Source of the DNA: Scytonema sp. UIC 10036
Lineage (GTDB): Bacteria; Cyanobacteriota; Cyanobacteriia; Cyanobacteriales; Nostocaceae
Assembly: GCF_009725235.1 (NCBI RefSeq)
Contig: NZ_WJFC01000013.1
Coordinates: 50,407-114,406, forward strand
DNA length: 64,000 nucleotides
Direction of reading: 5' to 3'
In this document: piece by piece, positions 1-7,765 of the stretch
How positions within the stretch are numbered: position 1 is the first letter of the stretch
Layout of the letters: each line of letters starts with the position of its first letter
The notes under the pieces: generated by a model
What the model was told of the DNA's origin: nothing
What the model saw: the letters and a program-made list of their open reading frames with translations, nothing else
The model's database searches: none
Position numbers and translations under genes: made by a program

Positions 1-65
1 AAAATTCCTAAACAGGGTGCTTGCTGCTCTATAGTTTTCTTGATATATTTGAAATTTAACTGTTT

Positions 66-884
66 ATGACTCCAATTTTACAAGTAGGTTCGCAAATTAT
101 TACAAAAACTAATATAATTCCTCTACTAAAGCAGTACGGGATATTACCGCAGTTAGTACAAGAAATCGTCGTAGAATCAGCAGTCTCTAATATTACCCTA
201 TCACAAGAAGAAGTAGCTCAGATTTACAAGCAGTTTTACCAACAGCAACAGCTGAATTCCGATGCGGATCTCGAAGCTTGGTTGCAAGCCCGTGGAATAG
301 ACCGCAAACAACTTGATTATCAAGTCACCCGTAACGTCAAACTCGAAAGCTTCAAGAAAGCGACTTGGGGAGATAAATTGCAATCTTACTTTGTCCAACG
401 CAAAGCAAAGTTAGATAGAGTTGTTTATTCCCTGATACGGGTTAAAGACATTTGCATTGCCCAAGAATTGTACTTCCGAATTCAAGAAGGAGAACAATCG
501 TTTAGCGAACTAGCTCGCGAATATTCAGATGGTCCGGAAGCCCAAACAGGGGGTATACTGGGTCCTGTGGAGTTAGGAGTTCCCCATCCAGTCTTAGCTA
601 AAATGCTGTCATCCGTTCAACCCGGTCAACTTTTGCCACCGACGCCTTTAGGTGATTGGATCGTAATACTGCGGCTTGAAAAGTTTTTACCAGCACAATT
701 AGATGAAGCAACAAAGCAGCGTCTCCTGAATGAATTATATGAGAATTGGTTGCAAACTCAGTTAAAAGAGTGTATGCAGAATATTAAAGATGATTTCCCA
801 GATATTCAAGATGAACACAAGGGAATTAAGAGTCTTGACAGTGCTTCCCGTGTGGTTAATGCGGATGCAAATAATTTAAGCTAG
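66..884 (+). CDS. Parvulin-type peptidylprolyl isomerase (PpiC/SurA-like)
   Basis: Predicted to catalyse cis-trans isomerisation of prolyl bonds in client proteins. The 272-aa protein has a helical SurA-like N-terminal half (about 1-115) and a rotamase domain (about 120-215) with the signature stretch FSELAREYSDGPEA followed by GGILGPVE. No signal peptide is visible, so a cytoplasmic or secretion-linked role is possible. In cyanobacteria relatives of this length often sit beside HlyD/ABC export genes, but the upstream neighbour lies outside the window. The start is the first ATG, 65 bp from the window edge. The family call is firm; the client is unknown. Confidence 0.85.
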   Translation: MTPILQVGSQIITKTNIIPLLKQYGILPQLVQEIVVESAVSNITLSQEEVAQIYKQFYQQQQLNSDADLEAWLQARGIDRKQLDYQVTRNVKLESFKKATWGDKLQSYFVQRKAKLDRVVYSLIRVKDICIAQELYFRIQEGEQSFSELAREYSDGPEAQTGGILGPVELGVPHPVLAKMLSSVQPGQLLPPTPLGDWIVILRLEKFLPAQLDEATKQRLLNELYENWLQTQLKECMQNIKDDFPDIQDEHKGIKSLDSASRVVNADANNLS

Positions 885-1492
885 GGCAAAGGCATCTGTC
901 TCCTTAGTAGTCGAAGTCGTTAGTACTAATTGGCGACAGATTTTTGATGCGGCTTTGTAGGGGAAAAATTTTTTAATGATAGAACCGCAGAGGCGCAGAG
1001 AACGCAGAGGAAAAGAGCGAGCTTTTTAACCTTTTTTTTACCTATTCTTAATAAAAGTTGCGTGAAAACCTAGTATATTTACTATTAAAATAGTTTAAAA
1101 ATTAACATTTATTGAGAGCCGAAACGGTGTTTGATGTACTCAGTAGAACGACTAGCGATCGCACAGCTTATTAGAAATTTTACTGGGCGGTCAGATCCCT
1201 GACTTCTTTAATATCAAATCCGTTTGTATCGGAATTATTTCTCTTTTCTCCTTCTCTGCGCTCTGGTGCGCCCTCTGCGGTTTTTTAATCATTCAGATGC
1301 TACCGGATTTGATATAAGAAGTCGGGGATCTAACCCCCTAACCTTATATTTAAAAATATATAAACTTTTATTTAATTTTGTTAAAGCTATTTTCTATACA
1401 TTATTTTTACTAGAAGAGCAGTTCCTCAGCCAGTCGATCTGGTTTGTGCTTGGTAACAAAAAGTTCAAGAGTCCATAAAATAAGGGAATTCA
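885..1492. other. 608-bp intergenic region with dispersed repeats
   Basis: No convincing gene. It holds two oppositely oriented copies of a 'CCGCAGAGG...GCGCAGAG' sequence (about 984-1012 and 1250-1288) and a longer inverted repeat (1193-1222 against 1304-1331). The 84-aa open frame at 1224-1478 runs through these repeats and looks accidental. Confidence 0.7.
1193..1331. repeat. About 140-bp imperfect inverted repeat, MITE-like
   Basis: The left arm (GATCCCTGACTTCTTTAATA and following bases) pairs with the right arm (CGGATTTGATATAAGAAGTC then GGGGATC). About 24 of 28 positions are complementary. The loop carries the 'GCGCTCTGGTGCGCCCTCTG' type repeat. Part of the arm, GAAGTCGGGGATCT, recurs at about 27773-27786, which supports a dispersed family. 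No transposase is nearby. Confidence 0.6.
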
Positions 1493-4369
1493 ATGACTAC
1501 TCCAATTAAACTCACACCAATTGGTACTTATGCTACGGGTATTTTTGACGAAGGAGCTGCTGAGATTCCAGCTTACGATCGCGATTCACAACGTCTTTTT
1601 GTGGTGAATGCTGATAGTGTAACAGTGGATGTCTTGGATTTGAGCAATCCGAGCAATCCTACTAAACTGTTTTCAATTGATGCGGAGGCTTTTGGTGGTT
1701 CTGCTAATAGCGTTGCTGTAAAGAATGGTATTGTCGCGATAGCTGTTGAAAGCGACAATACCCAAGAACCCGGAAAAGCTGTTTTTGTAGACGTTAACGG
1801 TAACTTTTTGAATGCCGTCAGTGTCGGGGCATTACCTGATATGTTGACTTTTACCCCTGACGGTAAAAAGGTGTTGGTTGCTAATGAAGGGGAACCCAAT
1901 GATGACTATACTGTCGATCCAGAAGGTTCTGTCAGTATTATCGACATTTCTTGTGGAGTCGAAAATCTCACTCAAGATAATGTGACGACGGCTGATTTTC
2001 AAGCATTCAACAGCAAACTCCAAGAGTTGAGAAGTGCGGGTGTTCGCATCTTCGGACCTAATGCTTCAGTGGCTCAAGATTTAGAGCCTGAATATATAGC
2101 GGTTTCTCCAGATTCCAAAACGGCTTGGGTGACGCTGCAAGAAAATAATGCTCTAGCAGTTGTAGATATAGAAACGGGTGCTGTTACTGACATTCTACCT
2201 CTTGGCTTTAAAGACCATAACGCTTCTCCCTCACTTCAAACCTTCTTTTTTGATGAAGCAAGCTTACCCGTTATTGGTACAACTGAAAGCAAAGGCGACA
2301 TTAAATTAAGTGGGTTTTCCGGGCTTTATTTTGAGGGCATAAATCCGGAGACTGGTAATCTTCAGTTTTTGACTCATCTCGATCGCGGTCCCGATGATGG
2401 GGAAGATAGGAATGGTAACCGTATTTTCCTATTGCCAAATCTGCAACCTCAACTTGTACGTTTTGAATTAGATAAAAATGCGGGTACCCTAGAAGTTACA
2501 GAGCGTATCTTTTTGAAAACACAAGACGGAACTCCTCTGACTGGGCTTCCTAACTTAAGAGGTTTAGATCCCGATACACCTGCAGATCCAAATGGCAATT
2601 TGTTGGGGTTCGATCCGCTAGGTGCAGATTTAGAAGGAGTTGTTCGCGCACCAGATGGGACTTATTGGGCTGCAGATGAGTACCGTCCTGCTATTTACCA
2701 CTTCCAAGCTGATGGAACACTGATTGAACGATATGTACCGCAGGGATTGCCATCTGAAGTAGGAACACCCGCCTTACCAGAAGTTTACAATTTGCGACAA
2801 CCAAATCGGGGGTTTGAAGCGATCGCATTCCAAGATGGCAAAGTTTATGCCTTCCTTCAGTCCCCGTTAAACAATCCCAGCGCCAGACAAACTGCGACAA
2901 CTCGCATACTAGAGTTCGATCCGGTTACGAAAACAACCGTAGGTGAGTATCTTTACATTCAAGATGATATAGGTAGAGGCAGTGATAAGATTGGGGATGC
3001 TGTTGCTCTCGATAAAACTGGGGAATTTTTAGTTATTGAGAGGGATTCTGGCTTTGGTGATGACTCTATTAAAAACGTTTATCGCATTAATTTAGCTAAC
3101 GCAACCAACTTACAAAAACTATCTGATTCCGTTCTGGCAAGTGGTGAAACTATTGACAGCTTAACTCCAGCGCAACTTGCACAAAAAGGCATTACTCCCG
3201 CTAGCAAGGAACTCTATGCAGATTTGGCAGAGTTAGGATATGGCTTCACTGATAAACCAGAAGGTTTGGCACTTGTCAATCCTACAACCATCGCCGTACT
3301 CAATGACAACGACTTTGGTTTAACAGATGTTCCCATTGGCTTGGGACTCGTCAGTTTGAACAATGCTCTTGATGCAAGCGATCGCGATGGAGCAATTAAC
3401 ATCCGCAATTGGCCCATCAACGGCATATATCAACCTGATGCTATAGCCCCATTTGAAATTCACGGTCAGACCTATCTCATCACTGCCAATGAAGGAGACG
3501 CCCGTGATTATGATGCTTTTAGCGAACAAAAACGGGTAAAAGACCTCAAACTCGATCCAACAGCCTTCCCGAACGCAAAAGCTTTACAAGCAGATGATGC
3601 CTTGGGACGTTTGTACGTTACCAGTACTTTGGGGGATACAGATGGCGATGGAGATTATGACGAACTCTACAGCTTTGGGGGTCGGTCTTTCTCCATTTGG
3701 GACAGTCAGGGAAAACTTGTTTACGACAGTGGAGATGAATTTGAGCAGATCGCAGCGCAACTTTTCCCCCAAGAGTTTAATTCCAACAATACCAGCAACG
3801 GCACCTTTGATAACCGCAGCGATGACAAAGGACCGGAACCAGAAGGAGTTGTTACAGGAGTTGTAGGGGATAATACTTACGCTTTCATCGGTCTAGAGCG
3901 GATTGGTGGTGTTATGGTTTATGACATCTCCAAACCAACCAGTCCCAACTTTATTCAATACATCAACCCCCGTGACTTCAGCGTTCAATTTGACGTTGAT
4001 GAAGATGGAGATCCCGATCCCACAACAGAACAAGTCATAGCAGCTGGCGATCTCGGACCCGAAGGATTAGTTTTTGTCTCTGCTAACAACAGCCCCAATG
4101 GGAAGCCTTTGTTAGTGGTAGCAAATGAGGTGAGTGGTTCTACAACTATCTTTGAGATTGACACTCTCCAGCCACACGCAGTTTCCTCAAACTCTGTTTT
4201 CCCTTCTCAGCCAGGGTATGTTGTGAACCAAGGCGGTATTTCACCTTCAGTGGATAGTTTTTCTTTAGGGCAGTTATATACTAATCCATTACAGTTAAAT
4301 ACAGGAATTGGTTCTGAGAGTGAGTTGGCGATCGCGAGTGTAATTGATAACGAAATTCCACTTGCTTAG
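1493..4369 (+). CDS. Choice-of-anchor I beta-propeller protein with inserted phytase-like esterase domain
   Basis: The 958-aa protein reads as a choice-of-anchor I type beta-propeller in two parts (about 1-245 and 620-930), interrupted by a phytase-like/esterase-like domain (about 250-615). Propeller cues are GIFDEGAAEIPAYD, VLVANEGEPNDDY, LITANEGDARDYD and, near the end, LLVVANEVSGSTTIFEI. The insert contains FSGLYFEG, LTHLDRGPD, DLEGVVRAPDGTYWAADEYR and GFEAIAF, typical of that esterase family. Many Asp-rich turns such as DTDGDGDYDE suggest calcium binding. There is no cleavable signal peptide, so export would need a type I or other route. Phosphoester or nucleotide hydrolysis is inferred from the family only. 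Confidence 0.82.
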   Translation: MTTPIKLTPIGTYATGIFDEGAAEIPAYDRDSQRLFVVNADSVTVDVLDLSNPSNPTKLFSIDAEAFGGSANSVAVKNGIVAIAVESDNTQEPGKAVFVDVNGNFLNAVSVGALPDMLTFTPDGKKVLVANEGEPNDDYTVDPEGSVSIIDISCGVENLTQDNVTTADFQAFNSKLQELRSAGVRIFGPNASVAQDLEPEYIAVSPDSKTAWVTLQENNALAVVDIETGAVTDILPLGFKDHNASPSLQTFFFDEASLPVIGTTESKGDIKLSGFSGLYFEGINPETGNLQFLTHLDRGPDDGEDRNGNRIFLLPNLQPQLVRFELDKNAGTLEVTERIFLKTQDGTPLTGLPNLRGLDPDTPADPNGNLLGFDPLGADLEGVVRAPDGTYWAADEYRPAIYHFQADGTLIERYVPQGLPSEVGTPALPEVYNLRQPNRGFEAIAFQDGKVYAFLQSPLNNPSARQTATTRILEFDPVTKTTVGEYLYIQDDIGRGSDKIGDAVALDKTGEFLVIERDSGFGDDSIKNVYRINLANATNLQKLSDSVLASGETIDSLTPAQLAQKGITPASKELYADLAELGYGFTDKPEGLALVNPTTIAVLNDNDFGLTDVPIGLGLVSLNNALDASDRDGAINIRNWPINGIYQPDAIAPFEIHGQTYLITANEGDARDYDAFSEQKRVKDLKLDPTAFPNAKALQADDALGRLYVTSTLGDTDGDGDYDELYSFGGRSFSIWDSQGKLVYDSGDEFEQIAAQLFPQEFNSNNTSNGTFDNRSDDKGPEPEGVVTGVVGDNTYAFIGLERIGGVMVYDISKPTSPNFIQYINPRDFSVQFDVDEDGDPDPTTEQVIAAGDLGPEGLVFVSANNSPNGKPLLVVANEVSGSTTIFEIDTLQPHAVSSNSVFPSQPGYVVNQGGISPSVDSFSLGQLYTNPLQLNTGIGSESELAIASVIDNEIPLA

Positions 4370-4420
4370 GTAACTGTGGTGCGATCGCATTTTCTTCTAG
4401 GTGCGATCGTGCCACATAAA

Positions 4421-4489
4421 TCCATTTTCTAGGCATAAAGCCACCCAATAACCTACATTTTGTCTAAGTACTGTTGTATAAGATTCCAT
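4421..4489 (-). pseudogene. 5' remnant of a hicB-like antitoxin gene
   Basis: Read on the minus strand from the ATG at 4489, about 23 codons (ending with WVALCLENG) match the start of the intact HicB-like gene at 7390-7656, with Ala/Val and Phe/Ser type changes. Homology stops at 4421 and the frame then runs into unrelated sequence. The match continues upstream of the start, so promoter and 5' end were duplicated together (see the direct repeat). Confidence 0.8.
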
Positions 4490-4564
4490 AGTTTTCTATC
4501 AAGCACACATTCTTGATTAATTAAACTTGAGCCTCCACACCATATTATCCATATATTTTTAGGC
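4421..4564. repeat. 144-bp direct repeat, copy 1
   Basis: This stretch aligns without gaps to 7588-7731, sharing for example TCCATTTTCTAGGCATAAAG at one end and CATATTATCC/TTTTTAGGC at the other. It covers the start and upstream region of the HicB-like gene. Equal length and same orientation point to a duplication bracketing the PIN/SDR/Uma2/HicBA interval. Confidence 0.85.
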
Positions 4565-4597
4565 AGTAAAAATCAAACATGAAAGCTTAATCTCTCA

Positions 4598-5050
4598 CTA
4601 AATTAATCGCCATTCACGGGCATCAACAAATTGAGACAAATGGCTAACATTAGTTGTAGCAATTATCACTTCATTTCCTTCAGATGCCACCAATCTTGCC
4701 TGAGCCGCTAAAATTACATCTCCATCAAGTGCCTTGGGATCTGCTGTTGGTTTTCCAGAACGTCGCGCCTCTGCCCATAACTCAGCTGCTAAAAGCATCA
4801 CTTGTGTTGTTATGGGAAGATATGCAAGAGTAACTTTGAGTTCGTCAAGTCGTTGGATACCAGCTAGTTTGTTAACCCGGAGCAATTCGCGTCTAACTTC
4901 ATAATCAGCAATTTCAGGCAACATTACTGTGTATTCTCTCAAGCCAAGAGAATTAAACCACAGTTTACACTCCTGATATACAGGAGATATAGCTTTAGGA
5001 GTTGTCACCATTCCTAAAGGACCAGAATCTAGCAATACTATTCTGCTCAT
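4598..5050 (-). CDS. PIN-domain protein, probable VapC-type toxin nuclease
   Basis: The 150-aa protein has the PIN fold order of acidic residues: an Asp in IVLLDSGPLG at the N-terminus, a Glu in PEIADYEVRREL, an Asp in DGDVILAAQA and an ATTNVSHL strand near the end. PIN proteins are metal-dependent RNases and commonly the toxin of a pair. The 110-aa gene at 5058-5390 lies immediately upstream on the same strand with a 7-bp gap and is the likely antitoxin. The toxin role is inferred from fold and context. Confidence 0.8.
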   Translation of the reverse strand: MSRIVLLDSGPLGMVTTPKAISPVYQECKLWFNSLGLREYTVMLPEIADYEVRRELLRVNKLAGIQRLDELKVTLAYLPITTQVMLLAAELWAEARRSGKPTADPKALDGDVILAAQARLVASEGNEVIIATTNVSHLSQFVDAREWRLI

Positions 5051-5057
5051 GGAATGT

Positions 5058-5390
5058 TTATATTGATACAGGGTGTTCTTCTAGTGCTTTACGCAGAACT
5101 TCCGCCGTTTCAGTTTGTTCCTGTTCGTCTCCTTCTTCTTGCCATTTTCTCAGCAGTTCGCTTAAAGCTTGCTGTCGTGCCGCTTTCAGTACTGGGTCAG
5201 GGTTTTTTATCTCATCCATAGCTTTAGCCCAAGCGTCTGATGATGCTGGCTTTTTAGTCAAACTTTCACCATATAAACGAATTATCTGAAGTAAGTTTGT
5301 CCAGTATTCCCTAGGAATTTTTTCAATCTCAAGTACTAGCGAGTCCATTGATTGTTGGCTATGGTTACTACCTAAATTATCCTCAGACAT
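5058..5390 (-). CDS. Probable antitoxin partner of the PIN protein
   Basis: This 110-aa acidic, helical protein starts with a Ser/Gln-rich tail and continues with amphipathic helices (IPREYWTNLLQIIRLYGE, then a Glu-rich C-terminus). It has no recognised DNA-binding signature. It is co-directional with the downstream PIN gene, separated by 7 bp, as is usual for antitoxin-toxin operons. I do not recognise a named family; similar small proteins precede PIN genes in cyanobacteria. The antitoxin role is inferred from position. Confidence 0.55.
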   Translation of the reverse strand: MSEDNLGSNHSQQSMDSLVLEIEKIPREYWTNLLQIIRLYGESLTKKPASSDAWAKAMDEIKNPDPVLKAARQQALSELLRKWQEEGDEQEQTETAEVLRKALEEHPVSI

Positions 5391-5422
5391 AATTACCTCT
5401 TTTATCTAAATTTTACTCTAAT

Positions 5423-5893
5423 CTAACAATTTACAGATTCCACAGAATTTGTCACCTGAGTGCTTCCAACAAACACAGTCGCACCACTGCCGAGACTGGA
5501 ATTTACACAAGTATTAACAATCGCCCTTGCAAATTCTTCAATGGTTGGTAATGAACCAACTTGTTTGCAACGTTCATTAATAAGTCCACGGTTGGAGCGT
5601 TCCATTAGCTTGGGAGTGATAGTGCCTTCGATTAAATCACCACTGACAACTACAAGACTAATTCCTCTGTCCGCAAGCTGTGCAATGCGGTTACGGAGAG
5701 CCTGCTCACCAGCATATTTACTTGCTGCAACAGGTTCATACAACTTATACACTGGCTGTTGTCCATAGAAGTGAGCTAGGTGACTGGTTACAAAAAGAAT
5801 TCGCCCACCGGGCTGCATTAATGGCGCTACCAAATCAACCAACCGCTCCTGTGCCGTTAGATTAAGAAGCATTGCGTAGTCACTATGAGCCAA
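5423..5893 (-). pseudogene. N-terminally truncated short-chain dehydrogenase (SDR)
   Basis: The 156 residues match the C-terminal half of an SDR: NLTAQERLVDLVAPLM precedes a catalytic Ser (VTSHLAHFYG) and the Y-x3-K motif (YEPVAASKYAGE). The Rossmann glycine motif and first ~80 residues are missing. The break at about 5882-5890 abuts a remnant of an HxlR-type regulator running the other way, so a divergent HxlR/SDR pair has lost its middle. The apparent ATG at 5893 lies at the junction and is probably fortuitous. Confidence 0.8.
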
Positions 5894-6030
5894 CTATTCC
5901 CCCACAAGTTACCTATGGTCTTACCGAACGTGGAAAAGAACTAACCAAAGCGCTGGCTCCTTTATATAAATTCGCACTTCGTTGGAATGCACCAGGTTTA
6001 CCGCAACAGCATCCATACCACAAGCATTGA
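5881..6030 (+). pseudogene. C-terminal remnant of an HxlR-family regulator
   Basis: An open frame without start codon encodes about 49 residues with the hallmark HxlR C-terminus: YEPTIPPQVTYGLTERGKEL followed by TKALAPL. The winged-helix N-terminus (about 60 residues) is absent. It is joined directly to the truncated SDR on the opposite strand. HxlR regulators typically control a divergent oxidoreductase gene, which fits this pair. It is not expected to be functional. Confidence 0.75.
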
Positions 6031-6250
6031 TACCATTATTGGTCGCTCTGAGATACTACTAAATAAAGTATCTAACAGATTTTTAGACAATTTCAACTGA
6101 AAATAAACTCTTTGCCCATTAATTTCTCTTTCTCCGTCTATCATATTGCCTGAAAATTTTAAGCGATCGCACTGTATACTAGCGAGATAGTTTATTTATC
6201 ATAGGGACATCGCCTCTCAGAGGCATCCATAACTATATTAGGAGGCTTCC

Positions 6251-6814
6251 GTGTCCCAAACACCTGTAAAAATGACTGTTGAGGAGTATCTAACCTATAA
6301 TGACGGTACAGACAAGCGTTACGAACTGGAAAACGGGGTGTTAATAGAAATGCCTCCTGGTACTGGTAAACATGAAGCAATTATCACTTTTCTCGTCGTT
6401 CGCTTCTTTTTAGAAAAGGAACGTTTGGGACTAACATTAGAACCACGTTCCAATGGTGTCGAGGTCATGACTAACACACAAATTAGGCGACCTGATGTAT
6501 TGGTAATGACTCAACAACAAGCTACTTCCATTGAAAATAAATCGGCTGTTCTGAAAACGGCACCACCACTTATTGTTGAAGTTGTCTCTCCTGAATCTAT
6601 TGAGCGGGACTACGATACTAAAAAATTAGAGTACGCAGCCTTTGGTGTTAATGAATATTGGATTGTTGACCCGTTAGAAGACAAAGTAACAGTCTGTTCG
6701 CTAGCTGGTTCAGTTTACAATCAAGCAGTATTTACTGGAAATCAAGCAGTTGTATCACTTACGTTCCCGCAACTCAATGCAACCGCTCAAAAAATACTGG
6801 CACCGTCACTTTAA
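6251..6814 (+). CDS. Uma2-family (DUF820) putative endonuclease
   Basis: The 187-aa protein has the Uma2/PD-(D/E)xK fold pattern abundant in cyanobacteria: MTVEEYLTY and YELENGVLIEMP at the N-terminus, RRPDVLVM (catalytic Asp), LIVEVVSPES (Glu) with a following Lys in YDTKKLEYAAFGVNEYWIVD. The start is a GTG preceded at close range by a strong AGGAGG site. It sits among toxin-antitoxin and restriction genes. The biological role of the family is uncertain; a nuclease is inferred from the fold. Confidence 0.85.
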   Translation: MSQTPVKMTVEEYLTYNDGTDKRYELENGVLIEMPPGTGKHEAIITFLVVRFFLEKERLGLTLEPRSNGVEVMTNTQIRRPDVLVMTQQQATSIENKSAVLKTAPPLIVEVVSPESIERDYDTKKLEYAAFGVNEYWIVDPLEDKVTVCSLAGSVYNQAVFTGNQAVVSLTFPQLNATAQKILAPSL

Positions 6815-6870
6815 ATATACAGCGCTTTGCAATCCTTCCCAACAGAGCACATGTCTCACCTTTTCAAACC

Positions 6871-7128
6871 CTAGTTTCCGAGCAACTCGTTGTAATTCGC
6901 TGGCTGTCTTCTGGCATTGGCAATTACCAGCTCGACATCATTAGGGAGAGAACGCCCTTGTTCTTCGTATTCTTCCTTAATCATTTCAAAAACACAAACC
7001 AGTTCAGCACGAGCTTCATCTGGGGTCTGTCCCCAAGCATGACAGCCAGGAATTGCTGGGAGATAGGTGACAACAGTACCATTATCATCAGGACAGATAA
7101 CAATAGTATAGTTTTGTAGAGACTTCAT
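6871..7128 (-). CDS. hicB: HicB-family antitoxin (second HicB)
   Basis: The 85-aa protein shows the HicB partial RNase-H-like fold: YTIVICPDDNGTVVTYLPAIPGCHAWG, then a helix DEARAELVCVFEMIKEEYEE. It lies 29 bp downstream of the hicA-like toxin on the same strand, giving the order HicB-HicA-HicB. It probably neutralises HicA by direct binding. It lacks an obvious C-terminal DNA-binding domain, so it may not be the autoregulator. Confidence 0.82.
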   Translation of the reverse strand: MKSLQNYTIVICPDDNGTVVTYLPAIPGCHAWGQTPDEARAELVCVFEMIKEEYEEQGRSLPNDVELVIANARRQPANYNELLGN

Positions 7129-7157
7129 AATACCTAATAGCTGTTAAAAGACAACTT

Positions 7158-7397
7158 TTACTTTAAAAGATTTTCAATTTCTTCATCTGTAAAACCAAAC
7201 TGCCTAAAAATTCTTAAAACATAGGCAGGAGACATCTCTCTTGCCCCCATATCTATTGGAACAACTCTCCTTTGACCTTCAATCTCACGCGTAAATAGAC
7301 AATGATCACCTTTCCCTTGTCTTAAAAAGAAACAACCTCCTTCTTCTAAAATTTTGATTAATTCTCGTGGTTTGAGGGCTGGAACATTTCTAGGCAT
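7158..7397 (-). CDS. hicA: HicA-family mRNA interferase toxin
   Basis: The 79-aa protein has the HicA dsRNA-binding-like fold with the catalytic His in GKGDHCLFTR and the preceding helix PRELIKILEEGGCFFLRQG. HicA toxins cleave mRNA and stop translation. Its start overlaps the end of the upstream HicB-like gene by 8 bp, indicating translational coupling, and a second HicB follows 29 bp downstream. The C-terminal part (MSPAYVLRIFRQFGFTDEEI) is longer than in the shortest HicA proteins but normal for the YcfA-like group. Confidence 0.88.
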   Translation of the reverse strand: MPRNVPALKPRELIKILEEGGCFFLRQGKGDHCLFTREIEGQRRVVPIDMGAREMSPAYVLRIFRQFGFTDEEIENLLK

Positions 7398-7656
7398 AAA
7401 CTTTTCTTAATTCATAAAAATCTGAATTTTGCTCTTTGCCCTCTATCATTAAAAACTCATGAAGTTCTTCTATAGATATAGAAGCTTTGTAAATATTTTT
7501 ATCACTCTCATAAACAGATTCAAAAGAATCAATAGCATCTTTTAACTTAGCGATCGCATCTTGTTGAGTATTGCCTTGTCCCACCAGTCCATTTTCTAGG
7601 CATAAAGCCACCCAGTAACCCGCATTTTGTCTAAGTACCGCTGTGTAAAATTCCAT
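7390..7656 (-). CDS. HicB-like antitoxin (first HicB)
   Basis: The 88-aa protein has the compact HicB core: FYTAVLRQNAGYWVALCLEN followed by GLVGQGNTQQDAIAKLKDAI. The last 8 bp overlap the hicA start. The 5' end and its upstream DNA exist as a second, broken copy 3.17 kb away at 4421-4564. It is first in the operon, so it is the more likely autorepressor and primary antitoxin. Assignment rests on fold-like pattern and context. Confidence 0.8.
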   Translation of the reverse strand: MEFYTAVLRQNAGYWVALCLENGLVGQGNTQQDAIAKLKDAIDSFESVYESDKNIYKASISIEELHEFLMIEGKEQNSDFYELRKVYA

Positions 7657-7731
7657 AATTTTCCATTACTCAAACATTCTTGATTAATTGAATCTTAGTC
7701 TCCATACAATATTATCCATATGTTTTTAGGC
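7588..7731. repeat. 144-bp direct repeat, copy 2
   Basis: Same-orientation partner of 4421-4564. It includes the first ~23 codons of the intact HicB-like gene and about 75 bp upstream. The two copies bracket a 3.2-kb interval, so recombination between them would delete the PIN, Uma2 and HicAB genes. Confidence 0.85.
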
Positions 7732-7765
7732 TGTTGGTCACGCAACCTACAACTCTTAACTTTTC

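Noticed and set aside
1224..1478. 84-aa plus-strand frame
   Set aside because: It runs through the inverted repeat and a dispersed 'CTCTGCGCTCTGGTGCGC' sequence and has no family features or ribosome-binding site.
5002..5768. Plus-strand frames opposite the PIN pair and SDR remnant
   Set aside because: Antisense shadows of well-supported minus-strand coding sequence; no motifs.
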